Shown piece after piece: positions 6,426-13,725 of a DNA stretch of 18,830 bases. This stretch comes from an uncultured Collinsella sp. GTDB taxonomy: Bacteria; Actinomycetota; Coriobacteriia; Coriobacteriales; Coriobacteriaceae. The stretch lies in contig UQZU01000037.1 of assembly GCA_900545665.1 (NCBI GenBank), positions 1 to 18,830 of the forward strand. The letters are read 5' to 3'. The position numbers and the translations under genes were made by a program. The notes under the pieces are model-generated. The model saw only the letters and a program-made list of their open reading frames with translations. It made no database searches and had not been told where the DNA came from. Position 1 is the stretch's first letter, and every line of letters starts with the position of its first letter.

Positions 6426-8984
6426 TTATTTGCCCCTGGGTTTGCTGGCGTAGAACTTCTTCTTTTTGGGCTTGCCGGCGGGGGAGGGTTTGCCGGCAAA
6501 GTTGGACTTGCCGTTGCCGGCCTGCGCGTGCGTGGGCACTGCCGCGCGAGGCTTGCGGACCTCGGGGTTGCGCAGCTCCTCGGTTCGCTCGGCAATCTCC
6601 TCGGCGCTAAAGCCGACCTCTGCCATGGCGTCCTCAATGGGCAGGCGGCGCACGATATAGCAGTGGTGCACCTTCTGGTTGCGCGCGAAATCCTCGGGGA
6701 TGGTCTGCGCCGTAATGTCCTCCAGCACGACGCCCGCGCACGCGAGCTTGCGCGTCTCGGGGCGGAAGCCGCGCAGGTTGCAGCTAAAGATGGCGTGGCC
6801 GCCCTGTGCGAGCAGGCGCGATGCGCCGGCCAAAAGCTCAACATGGTCGCGCTGGACATCCCAGGTGCGGCGGCCCATCTTGGATGAGTTCGAAAACGTG
6901 GGCGGATCGACAAAAATCAGGTCCCAGCGGTTGCGCGTCTGGCGCTGGTCGCGAATCCAGGCGAGCACGTCGTCGCGCACAAAATGATGCTGCGGACCAA
7001 CAAAGCCGTTCTGGCGCATATTGCGCTCGGCCCAGTCCAGGTAGGTGTTGGAAAGGTCGACCGTCACGGTCTCCTCGACGCCGCCATCGGCCGCGTAGCA
7101 GGTGGCAGTGCCGGTGTAGGCAAACAGGTTGAGGAAGCGGCGCGCCTGCTTGGCGTGCTCGCGCACCAGGTTGCGCGTGACGCGATGATCCAGGAAGATG
7201 CCCACATCCAAATAGTCGTCAAAGTTGACGGCAAAGGTGAGTCCACCCTCTTCGATGAGCGGCAGGCGACGGCGCGCGATGTTGGCGCGCTCGCCCGAGC
7301 CGCCCTTGCCGGCGCCCTGCTTACCGTACTGCGAGCCGCCACGTGAGCGCATGCGGGCCTTGGCGTGCACGTGCTCGGCCGGAACATCAAGGATGCGCGG
7401 CGAGATGGCCAAGATGTCGAGCATGCGGGCCTGGGCCAGTGCGGGGTCGATGGTCTTGGGCGCGGCGTATTCGGCGATGACGAGCCAGCGGCCCGGCGTC
7501 TGCGGGCAGCCCTCGTACAGGTCGATGGCGGCGGAGTAGTCGGGTAGGTCGGCATCGTAGACGCGGTAGCAGCTCACGCCCTCGCGCTTGGCCCACTTGC
7601 GGCGCAGACGGGCATTCTTGCGCAGGCGGTTGGCGAACTGCTCGGACTCGGGGATGAGCACGGGCAGCGGCTTGCCGTCGCCCAGGTCGAGCGTGGCGGC
7701 AGGTTCGGACGTGGGGGTGTCGGCGGCTTCGCCTTGGGCATCTGCGGTCTGCTCCTCGGCATCTGAGCTGGTCGCAGCTTCGAATGCCGCGGCGGCGTGG
7801 TCGAGCGAGGGCCAAACCTCAAGAGCCGCCTCCTCGTTATTGGGCATGACGGCGATGGAGCGCGCAGGCTCGGCATGGAGCGCGCGGGCCATAAGGCCGT
7901 CGCGGGCGAGCGCGGCGACCGGCGCGGCGGTAAGCTCGGGCGCGCGACGCAGCTCGCCGATCAGCGTCATGGCGTCGTGCATGAGCGAAAGCGGTGTCTC
8001 GGTCGTATCCGCGACCACGGCGGCACCGGCGATGGCGCCCACATGGTCCAGCACGGTGACGGGCTTGGCGGCGCAAAAGTCGACAAAACGCTTGTAGCCA
8101 GCGCTCTTGACCATGCGCTCGGCGGTCTTGCGGGCGGCGGGGTCGATGTCTACGGCCACGATGCGTGCCTGGCGCTCGCGCGCTGCCGCCTCGCGCTCGC
8201 GCGCCTCGGCAAGCAGCTGCTCCCACAGAGCGGCGTCGTGCAGCTGCCAGCCCTCAAAGCCCCAGCGCTCGCGTGCGGCGCCCGGGGCGCGGTCGGTCAG
8301 AATGTTCACGGCCTCCAGCAGCAGACCGCCGCCGGCGCACGAGGCATCGATCAGCGTGGGAAGGGCTTCGTTCTCGTAATCGTCGGCCGTCAACTCGCGC
8401 TCGCACAGTGCGGTCCAGCCGACCTGCGCCAGCACCAGGGCGGCGTAGTCGGGGCGCAGCACGTGCGCGCCCTCGCCGGCGCGGGTCGCTGCGGGCGGCA
8501 GGCGTTTGAACAGCGGGTCGCCCGAAAGGTCCAGGCTGATGCTCGCGCGGCGCTGGCGCAGCGAAAGCAACAGGTGAACGTCGGGATCGGCGGCGTCGAC
8601 ATCGGCGCGACGGCCCGTGGTCTCGGCCAGACGGTCGCACAGCGCGTCCTTGGCGCGCAGGGCCGAGAAACGCGTGTTGCGCAGCTGCTCGGTCACGCCG
8701 CGGGCGGTGATGGCGATGGTGGCGCCGGGGCGGATGATGGTCTCCCAGGTGATGTCGTAAACGCTGTCGTACAGCTCATCGGCATCCTGCGCCTCAAAGC
8801 GCCCGAGTACCACGAACACACGGCTCGCCAGGCGCGACCACAGACAGGCGCGGTAGCCTTCTTCGAGCTCGCCCTCAAATGTAGCGCGGCCCTTCAGCCG
8901 GCGAACATGCGAAAGCCCGAGGCGTTTAAGCTCATCGGCGAGTGCGGACTCAAAGCCCTCGGGGCAGCTTGCGTAAAATTCCAT
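6426..8984 (-). CDS. rlmL: RlmKL-type 23S rRNA methyltransferase with a degenerate RlmL half
   Basis: An 852-residue protein colinear with E. coli RlmKL (702 residues), which makes m2G2445 with its N-terminal half and m7G2069 with its C-terminal half in 23S rRNA. Order: THUMP region (about 45-155), RlmL-like methyltransferase (about 165-395), a low-complexity Ala/Glu/Thr linker (about 396-435), RlmK-like methyltransferase (about 445-785) and a basic Lys/Pro/Gly tail (about 810-852). The RlmK half looks intact: FLDHR (597-601), NLFAYTGTAT (619-628) and FVDPPTFSNS (691-700). The RlmL half does not: the SAM loop DPMCGSGT reads DASCAGGG (213-220), and the catalytic SNPPYGER is replaced by VADTTETP (324-331). 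The ATG at 8984 has AGAGAGG upstream. The gene is divergent from the HAD gene, with 75 bases between the starts. It probably still methylates through its RlmK domain and uses the THUMP/RlmL part for binding. Confidence 0.93.
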   Translation of the reverse strand: MEFYASCPEGFESALADELKRLGLSHVRRLKGRATFEGELEEGYRACLWSRLASRVFVVLGRFEAQDADELYDSVYDITWETIIRPGATIAITARGVTEQLRNTRFSALRAKDALCDRLAETTGRRADVDAADPDVHLLLSLRQRRASISLDLSGDPLFKRLPPAATRAGEGAHVLRPDYAALVLAQVGWTALCERELTADDYENEALPTLIDASCAGGGLLLEAVNILTDRAPGAARERWGFEGWQLHDAALWEQLLAEAREREAAARERQARIVAVDIDPAARKTAERMVKSAGYKRFVDFCAAKPVTVLDHVGAIAGAAVVADTTETPLSLMHDAMTLIGELRRAPELTAAPVAALARDGLMARALHAEPARSIAVMPNNEEAALEVWPSLDHAAAAFEAATSSDAEEQTADAQGEAADTPTSEPAATLDLGDGKPLPVLIPESEQFANRLRKNARLRRKWAKREGVSCYRVYDADLPDYSAAIDLYEGCPQTPGRWLVIAEYAAPKTIDPALAQARMLDILAISPRILDVPAEHVHAKARMRSRGGSQYGKQGAGKGGSGERANIARRRLPLIEEGGLTFAVNFDDYLDVGIFLDHRVTRNLVREHAKQARRFLNLFAYTGTATCYAADGGVEETVTVDLSNTYLDWAERNMRQNGFVGPQHHFVRDDVLAWIRDQRQTRNRWDLIFVDPPTFSNSSKMGRRTWDVQRDHVELLAGASRLLAQGGHAIFSCNLRGFRPETRKLACAGVVLEDITAQTIPEDFARNQKVHHCYIVRRLPIEDAMAEVGFSAEEIAERTEELRNPEVRKPRAAVPTHAQAGNGKSNFAGKPSPAGKPKKKKFYASKPRGK

Positions 8985-8999
8985 GGGTGACCTCTCTGG

Positions 9000-9028
9000 T
9001 TGCGTCGCTCCATTATATGATGGATACT
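9000..9028 (+). promoter_or_regulatory. Candidate promoter for the HAD phosphatase gene
   Basis: TTGCGT (9000-9005) and GATACT (9023-9028) are separated by 17 bases and lie about 30 bases before the ATG at 9060. Spacing is ideal and the boxes match the sigma-70-type consensus at most positions. The short divergent gap leaves little room for alternatives. Confidence 0.4.
9012..9017 (-). promoter_or_regulatory. Candidate -10 box for rlmL
   Basis: On the minus strand this reads TATAAT, 27 bases before the rlmL ATG, and it lies inside the spacer of the opposing candidate promoter. The -35 region (about 9035-9040, GAGAGT on the minus strand) is poor. If both are real, the two divergent promoters overlap and would compete for polymerase. 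Confidence 0.35.
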
Positions 9029-9059
9029 TCGTTTACTCTCGCCCCCGAAAGGAACCCAT

Positions 9060-9887
9060 ATGATTGATGCGTGCCCCGATTCCGCCGTGCTCTTTTTTGA
9101 CGTGGACGGCACGCTGACGTCGTTCGATCCCGACAACATGACCGACAAGGACTTTTCGGCGGTTTGCCCCTCGCAGGCGGTCGTCGAGGCGTTTCATCGT
9201 CTGCGCGACGCGGGACACCAGGCATTTATCTGCACGGGTCGTCCCTTGTGGCTGATTGCCGATGGCCTGCGCGCGCTGAACCCGGCGGGTGTCGTTGCCA
9301 TGGCGGGAGCGACGCTCGAGGTCGAGGGCCGCGTGGTGCATGAGGACTGCTTTGACGAGGACGTTGTTGAGGAGCTCGCGCGCCGTATGGCCGCGGCAGG
9401 GATTGAGGCCTTTTTCGAGACCAACGTGGCTACTTTTGCCCTGGAACCCGCGGGTGTTGAGCAGTCGTCTCTGATCGGCACTTCTGTGGTGCACAGCGCC
9501 GAGGAGATGCGCGTCGACGGCAGTCTGCGCGTGGGCAAGGTATGCCTCAATGTGCCCAGTTTGGCTCGCGTAGCCAATGATGACGGCTTTATCGAGCGCT
9601 ATTTTGAGGTCTGCAACACCGGTGGTCAGAATCGCGAGCTGAGTCCCAAGGGCATCGACAAGGGCGTGGGTGTGGCGCGAGCGCTGACGTATCTGGGCCG
9701 CGAGGGAAATGCGCGCACCTTTGGCTTTGGCGATTCGGGTAACGACCTGGGCATGCTCGCTGCGGTCGAGACGGCTGTCGCCATGGGCAACGCCATGCCC
9801 GAGGTCAAGGCAGTCGCCGACTACGTGACCGACGATGTCGCACACGACGGTACCGTCACAGCGATGCAGCATTTCGGCCTCATCTAA
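9060..9887 (+). CDS. HAD-superfamily (Cof-type, IIB) hydrolase
   Basis: A 275-residue phosphatase of the HAD IIB group, whose members typically dephosphorylate sugar phosphates or nucleotide-type metabolites in the cytosol. Motif I is FFDVDGTLT with nucleophile D14 and acid/base D16; motif II is the threonine in FICTGRP; the motif III lysine is probably K197 in SPKGIDKG; motif IV is GFGDSGND with D225 and D229 for Mg2+. The final part (AVAMGNAMPEVKAVADYVT) is the usual Cof ending. A cap domain lies between motifs II and III (about residues 80-190). The ATG at 9060 has GAAAGGAA upstream. The 193 bases from its stop to the transaldolase start contain no gene that I can see and no clear terminator. 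Confidence 0.9.
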   Translation: MIDACPDSAVLFFDVDGTLTSFDPDNMTDKDFSAVCPSQAVVEAFHRLRDAGHQAFICTGRPLWLIADGLRALNPAGVVAMAGATLEVEGRVVHEDCFDEDVVEELARRMAAAGIEAFFETNVATFALEPAGVEQSSLIGTSVVHSAEEMRVDGSLRVGKVCLNVPSLARVANDDGFIERYFEVCNTGGQNRELSPKGIDKGVGVARALTYLGREGNARTFGFGDSGNDLGMLAAVETAVAMGNAMPEVKAVADYVTDDVAHDGTVTAMQHFGLI

Positions 9888-10080
9888 TGAATCCCGCGTT
9901 CTGACGTTTGCTCAAACTGCGACTCTTTGCTTTTGCATGCTCAATCGATTTATCAATCCAAACACTGAGGCGTTTATACCGTTCGCCGAGAAGATAAAAA
10001 CCCGCAGCTCATGCCTTGATAAACATAGGTAAAGTGTTTAGCAGTGCAACGCCCGTATGCAAGCGAAAGGAATCAGGCAG

Positions 10081-10785
10081 ATGGCAATCAAGGTGTTCGC
10101 TGACGGTGCAAACCTCGAGGGCATGCTCGACATGTACGAGAACGGCAACGTTCAGGGTTTCACGACCAACCCGTCCCTTATGAAGAAGGGCGGCGTGACG
10201 GATTACCGCGCGTTTGCCAAAGAGGTCCTGGCCCACATCACCGATGTATCCGTCTCGTTTGAGGTCTTTGCCGACGACGTCGAGACCATGGAGGTCGAGG
10301 CGCGCGAGATCGCTACCTGGGCCGAGAACGTCTACGTCAAGATTCCGTGCGTGACCACCAAGGGCGAGTCCACCGCCGAGCTGGTGCGCAAGCTTTCGGC
10401 CGACGGCATCAAGGTCAACGTCACTACCATCTTTACGCCTAAGCAGGTCGACGAGATGGTCGAGGCCGTTGACACCGAGACGCCGTCTATCATCTCGCTC
10501 TTTGCCGGCCGCATCGCCGATACCGGCGTCGACCCCATTCCGTTTATGACGGAGTCGGTCAAGAAGGCCGCCGCAAAGCCCAACTGCGAGGTCCTGTGGG
10601 CGTCCACGCGCGAGCTCATCAACATTTACCAGGCCGAGGCCTGCGGTTGCCAGATCATCACGGTACCCAACAGCATCCTGGCCAAGCGCAAGAACATCGG
10701 TCGCGACCTGTACGAGGTCTCGCTCGATACCGTGCGCGGCTTTGCCAAGGATATCGCGGCGCTCGGTTTCCATATCCTGCCGTAA
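10081..10785 (+). CDS. Transaldolase-family protein (FSA/TalC-like)
   Basis: A 234-residue class I aldolase of the small transaldolase/fructose-6-phosphate aldolase group (E. coli FsaA is 220 residues). These form a Schiff base with a ketose phosphate and move or release a dihydroxyacetone unit, linking the pentose phosphate pathway and glycolysis. The N-terminal FTTNPSLMKKG (residues 27-37) is the family signature; K87 in VYVKIPC is the likely Schiff-base lysine; SLFAGRIADTG lies near residue 140 and VLWASTRE near 170. The ATG at 10081 has AAAGGAA about 9 bases upstream and is preferred over the start at 10057, which precedes the Shine-Dalgarno. The stretch from WASTRE onward differs from FsaA, so true transaldolase and aldolase activity cannot be separated by eye. 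The 3' end of this gene is repeated downstream. Confidence 0.9.
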   Translation: MAIKVFADGANLEGMLDMYENGNVQGFTTNPSLMKKGGVTDYRAFAKEVLAHITDVSVSFEVFADDVETMEVEAREIATWAENVYVKIPCVTTKGESTAELVRKLSADGIKVNVTTIFTPKQVDEMVEAVDTETPSIISLFAGRIADTGVDPIPFMTESVKKAAAKPNCEVLWASTRELINIYQAEACGCQIITVPNSILAKRKNIGRDLYEVSLDTVRGFAKDIAALGFHILP

Positions 10786-10939
10786 CGCGAACACTGGCTA
10801 CGCCGTGAGCTGTTCGCCCTGGCCTTTCCTTTCCCTATCGCTCACGCGCTTCGCGAGGGTCGCACTAGGCAAAGGAAAGGCCGGGGCTGCCGACATGAAC
10901 TTACCAGTAGGTTGGCAATCGGCTTCCATATCCTGCCGT
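10763..10939 (+). repeat. 21-bp direct repeat: the transaldolase 3' end recurs 156 bp downstream
   Basis: Bases 10763-10783 (the last seven codons before the transaldolase stop) recur at 10919-10939 with one mismatch; the shared core is GGYTTCCATATCCTGCCGT. The second copy has no stop codon after it (TGG instead of TAA). Its upstream bases still spell Ala-Ile-Gly-Phe, close to Ala-Leu-Gly-Phe in the gene. It may be a relic of a tandem duplicate or a target duplication from an insertion of the intervening 135 bp. Confidence 0.8.
10816..10887 (+). repeat. Hairpin centred between the two transaldolase-end repeats
   Basis: Arms 10816-10832 and 10871-10887 pair over 17 bases with a single G-U. 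The 38-base interior contains a small CGCG/CGCG stem (around 10845-10854). Its midpoint (about 10851) coincides with the midpoint of the 135 bases between the direct repeats, so it looks like the core of one inserted unit. No T-run follows, so it is not an obvious terminator. Confidence 0.65.
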
Positions 10940-10942
10940 GGA

Positions 10943-11155
10943 CAAAGGTACCCCCTGCAGCGACGTGCAAAATCGAGAGTATTCAGCAAGGTAAAGGCTT
11001 TTACCAGCTAGATAAAGCACGGAACAGCCCCCGTTTTGGCTCTGACGACGCTAAAACGGGGGCTGTTTTTGCTTTTTCGCCTCTGAGGGGCATCCGGAAC
11101 GGCGGAATTTGCAGAATACTCGCGATTTTGCACATCGCTGCAGGGGGTACCCTTG
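10943..11155. repeat. 213-bp element with 47-bp inverted ends, between the transaldolase gene and tex
   Basis: Bases 10943-10989 and 11109-11155 form an inverted repeat of 47 bases with four mismatches; the conserved core includes GGTACCCCCTGCAGCG and GTGCAAAATCG. Inside lie a small GGTAAA hairpin (10990-11005) and the terminator at 11023-11070. It starts 4 bases after the second transaldolase-end repeat and stops 11 bases short of the tex stop codon. There is no coding sequence and no clear target duplication. It resembles a non-autonomous, MITE-like repeat or a large structured 3' region. Whether other copies exist cannot be seen here. Confidence 0.85.
11023..11070 (+). terminator. Rho-independent terminator downstream of the transaldolase gene
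   Basis: An 18-bp stem with one G-U (arms 11023-11040 and 11050-11067; AACAGCCCCCGTTTT and complement) encloses a 9-base loop and runs into TTTTT, then GCTTTTT. It faces the plus strand, about 240 bases after the transaldolase stop, and lies in the middle of the inverted-repeat element. The minus strand lacks a T-run after this stem, so it does not serve tex in the same way. Confidence 0.9.
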
Positions 11156-11165
11156 CTTTGGCGGT

Positions 11166-13313
11166 TTACTTCCCCTGCACCATGGTGAGGGAGATCTTTT
11201 TGCGGTCGCGGTCGACCTTCTCTACCCACACCTTTACCGTGTCGCCGACGCGCACCACGTCGCTCGGGTGCTTGACAAAGCGGTTGGCCAGCTTGGAGAT
11301 GTGCACGAGGCCGTCCTGGTGCACGCCCACGTCGACGAAGGCGCCAAAGTCGACGACGTTGCGCACCGTGCCCTTGAGTTCCATGCCGGGCTCTAGGTCG
11401 TCGATAGAAAGTGCCGAGCGGCTAAAGACCACCTCGGGCGCGTCGTCGCGCGGGTCGCGACCGGGCTTCTTGAGCTCGTTGACGATGTCGATGAGCGTGA
11501 GGGTGCCGCAGTCCAGGTCGCTTGCCAGCGCCGAGATACTGCCCAGGCGGCGCTCGATGTCGGGCACGCCGCCGCGGCTGAGCTCGCTTGCTTTAACGCC
11601 GGCGCGTTCCAAGACGGACGTGGCCACCTCGTAGCTTTCGGGGTGGACGCTCGTTGCGTCGAGCGGGTTTTTACCGCCGCTGATGCGCAGGAAGCCCGCG
11701 GCGTTGAGGTATGCCTTGGGGCCCAGCTTGGGGACCTTCTTGAGCTGGCGGCGATCGGTAAAGGCACCGTTTTCCTCGCGGTAGGCCACGATGTTCTTGG
11801 CCACGCTCGGCGTAATGCCCGATACGTATCCCAGCAGGCTTGCGCTTGCGGTGTTCACGTCGACGCCCACGCGGTTGACGACGTCCTCCACCACGTGGCC
11901 CAGGGTGCGCGAGAGTTCAGCCTGGTCAAGGTCGTGCTGGTACTGGCCCACGCCGATGGACTGGGGCGGAATCTTGACGAGCTCTGCCAGTGGGTCTTGC
12001 AGACGGCGGCCCAGGCTCATGGCGCCGCGCACGGTGACGTCCAGATCGGGGTATTCCTGACTGGCGAGCTCGGAGGCGGAGTATACCGACGCGCCCGCCT
12101 CGTTGACGATGGTGTATCGCAGCCCGGGCGCCTGCTCGGCAATGAACTCCGAGACGACTTCCTCGGTCTCGCGGCTGGCGGTGCCGTTGCCGATGACGAT
12201 GGTGTTGACGCCGTCCTTCTTGACGAGGCGGGCGAGCTCGCGCTTGGTGCCGGCGACGTCGTGGCGCGGCTTGGTGGGGTAGACCACGCCGTGGTCGAGC
12301 AGTTTGCCGGTCTCGTCCATGACAGCGACCTTGCAGCCGGTGCGGTAGCCCGGATCGAGCGCGAGCACGCGGGCGCCACGCACGGGGCGCGCCGAGAGCA
12401 AGCCCTCGAGATTCTTGGCAAAGACGTTGATGGCCTCGGTCTGGGCGCGAACGGTGAGTTTGGCGCGGGCCTCGCGCTCAAGCGAGGGGGCCATGAGGCG
12501 CTTGTAACCGTCAGCGATGGCGGCGTCAAAGACGGGCGCGAAGACGCCCTGGCGTCGGGGCCAACGGCTGCCGAGGCGTGCCGTGGCGGCAGCGCCATCG
12601 ACGTTCACGCGCACGCGGAGCTTGCCCTCGCGCTCACCGCGGTCGATAGCCAGCACGCGGTGGTTGGGTATACGGCGCAGTGGCTCATCATAGCTGTAGT
12701 ACGGCTCGTAGGGAGTTTTTTCGGCGGGGTCGGTGGCCTCGACGACGATGTCGGCGGTGTTTTGCGTAAAGGCGCGCAGGTCGGCGACGTTCTCGGGGTC
12801 CTCAGCCACCGTCTCGGCCACGATGTCGGCGGCGCCGGCGAGCGCCTTCTCGGGCGTGTCGAAGCCGGCCTCCTCGTTGACGTATGCCGCGGCGGCGTCG
12901 AGTGCGCTGCCCTTGGCGGATGCCTGCATGATGATCATATTGGCGAGCGGCTCCAGGCCGGCCTCGCGGGCCTTCTGTGCGCGGGTCATGCGCTTTTTGC
13001 GGTAGGGCTTGTAGAGGTCCTCGACGCGCTGGAGCTGCGTGGCCTCGCGAATCTGCCGCTCGAGTTCGGGCGTGAGTTTGCCCTGAGCGTCGATGAGCAG
13101 AATGACGTCCTTTTTACGCTGCTCAAGATTGCGCAGGTAGGACAGGCGTTCGTCGAGGGCGCGTAGGGCAACGTCGTCCATGCCGCCCGTGGCTTCCTTG
13201 CGGTAGCGCGAGATAAAGGGAATGGTGTTGCCCTCGTCGATGAGCTTGACGGCAGCCTCGACGTTGGCGGCCTTAAGGTTGAGCTCGTGGGCGAGCTGGG
13301 CGATAAGATCCAT
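11166..13313 (-). CDS. tex: Tex-family S1 RNA-binding protein (transcription accessory protein)
   Basis: A 715-residue Tex protein, a cytoplasmic nucleic-acid-binding factor conserved in bacteria and related to eukaryotic Spt6. Layout: helical N-terminal Tex region (about 1-190, with DEGNTIPFISRYRKEATGG at 26-44, the family hallmark), YqgF/RuvX-like fold (about 313-445, with ALDPGYRTGCK), helix-hairpin-helix repeats (about 480-570, with NTASASLLGYVSGI and KVPKLGPKAY) and a C-terminal S1 domain (about 640-712, GTVRNVVDFGAFVDVG). The ATG at 13313 has AAGGAG 5 bases upstream; the longer open frame to 13400 lacks such a site. The usual length is 700-780 residues. The gene is alone on the minus strand, and both flanks carry large inverted-repeat elements, one 11 bases from its stop and one 83 bases from its start. 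Confidence 0.95.
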   Translation of the reverse strand: MDLIAQLAHELNLKAANVEAAVKLIDEGNTIPFISRYRKEATGGMDDVALRALDERLSYLRNLEQRKKDVILLIDAQGKLTPELERQIREATQLQRVEDLYKPYRKKRMTRAQKAREAGLEPLANMIIMQASAKGSALDAAAAYVNEEAGFDTPEKALAGAADIVAETVAEDPENVADLRAFTQNTADIVVEATDPAEKTPYEPYYSYDEPLRRIPNHRVLAIDRGEREGKLRVRVNVDGAAATARLGSRWPRRQGVFAPVFDAAIADGYKRLMAPSLEREARAKLTVRAQTEAINVFAKNLEGLLSARPVRGARVLALDPGYRTGCKVAVMDETGKLLDHGVVYPTKPRHDVAGTKRELARLVKKDGVNTIVIGNGTASRETEEVVSEFIAEQAPGLRYTIVNEAGASVYSASELASQEYPDLDVTVRGAMSLGRRLQDPLAELVKIPPQSIGVGQYQHDLDQAELSRTLGHVVEDVVNRVGVDVNTASASLLGYVSGITPSVAKNIVAYREENGAFTDRRQLKKVPKLGPKAYLNAAGFLRISGGKNPLDATSVHPESYEVATSVLERAGVKASELSRGGVPDIERRLGSISALASDLDCGTLTLIDIVNELKKPGRDPRDDAPEVVFSRSALSIDDLEPGMELKGTVRNVVDFGAFVDVGVHQDGLVHISKLANRFVKHPSDVVRVGDTVKVWVEKVDRDRKKISLTMVQGK

Positions 13314-13395
13314 GGGACTCCTTGCGTTTAAGGTGCGTTTGCAGCACAGGGCTACCAAGGATACCACCCGTCCCGAAAGACTGTTTTGGGGCCGT

Positions 13396-13555
13396 GCCAC
13401 GAAAACGACCTATCTACTACGTTTGAACCATATGGGTCGACCATCCCTCGGTTTTCCGAAAATACGCAACCCGCCTACCTGCGGTTTTTATTTCTCGAAA
13501 TTCGGCATGGTTGAGGGTGATCGGTTAAACGTAGTAGATAGGCCCATTTCGTGGC
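13396..13555. repeat. 160-bp inverted-repeat element upstream of tex
   Basis: Arms 13396-13429 and 13523-13555 are near-complementary. They begin with GCCACGAAA, then differ over four bases, and share CCTATCTACTACGTTT plus AACC at the inner edge. The 93-base interior carries a terminator-like hairpin with a T-run. It has the same architecture as the element at 10943-11155 (inverted ends around a terminator), but the sequence is unrelated. It lies in a 412-base gap between tex and the Gfo/Idh gene that has no convincing gene. It could be a MITE-like repeat; if tex is transcribed from upstream of it, the element would be in the tex leader. Confidence 0.8.
13469..13493 (+). terminator. Terminator-like hairpin inside the 160-bp element
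   Basis: CCGC / GCGG around a 6-base loop (13471-13484), extended by A-T and mismatched pairs to AACC/GGTT, is followed by TTTTTATTT on the plus strand. The stem is short, so termination is only possible. No plus-strand gene lies just upstream. Confidence 0.45.
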
Positions 13556-13616
13556 GAACGAACCAAGCTGAGGCGCAAAATAGCCCCCGCTCCAGGAAAA
13601 TCGTCGGCAAGGTACC

Positions 13617-13651
13617 AAAAAGCCCCGCGGGCAGGAGGCTGCTCGCGGGGC
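13617..13651 (-). terminator. Rho-independent terminator of the SDR-MFS-Gfo/Idh gene group
   Basis: On the minus strand GCCCCGCG pairs with CGCGGGGC (13644-13651 and 13622-13629), continuing through a G-U pair into a GCAG/CTGC inner stem with a 4-base loop: 13 paired positions in all, followed by TTTTT (13621-13617). It lies about 75 bases after the Gfo/Idh stop, the expected place for the end of the operon. Confidence 0.9.
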
Positions 13652-13725
13652 AAAGAAGAGGGGCTTGTTGGTGGCGGACCGAAGGGTTTGGCATGGGGGT
13701 TTCTGCCGCGGCCGCTCTTAAGGCA

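Noticed and set aside
7797..8990. 397-codon plus-strand frame opposite rlmL
   Set aside because: It mirrors the RlmKL gene, shows no domain and has a composition typical of an antisense shadow.
9888..10080. Promoter for the transaldolase gene, for example TTGATA at 10016-10021
   Set aside because: No acceptable -10 box lies at 16-18 bases; the candidates were too weak to list.
11008..11229. Small minus-strand frame over the 213-bp element
   Set aside because: It is produced by the inverted repeat itself, with no Shine-Dalgarno and no known family.
10912..11634. Frame beginning AIGFHILP that could continue the transaldolase relic as a gene
   Set aside because: Only about nine residues match transaldolase; after that it crosses the inverted repeat and terminator and runs antisense to tex. 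It is treated as a repeat, not a gene.
11643..13166. 507-codon plus-strand frame opposite tex
   Set aside because: It is antisense to well-conserved Tex motifs with no family signature or clear ribosome binding site.
13575..13620. Shared AGCCCCCG between 13575-13620 and the terminator at 11023
   Set aside because: Only eight bases agree, which is not enough in GC-rich DNA to call a related repeat.
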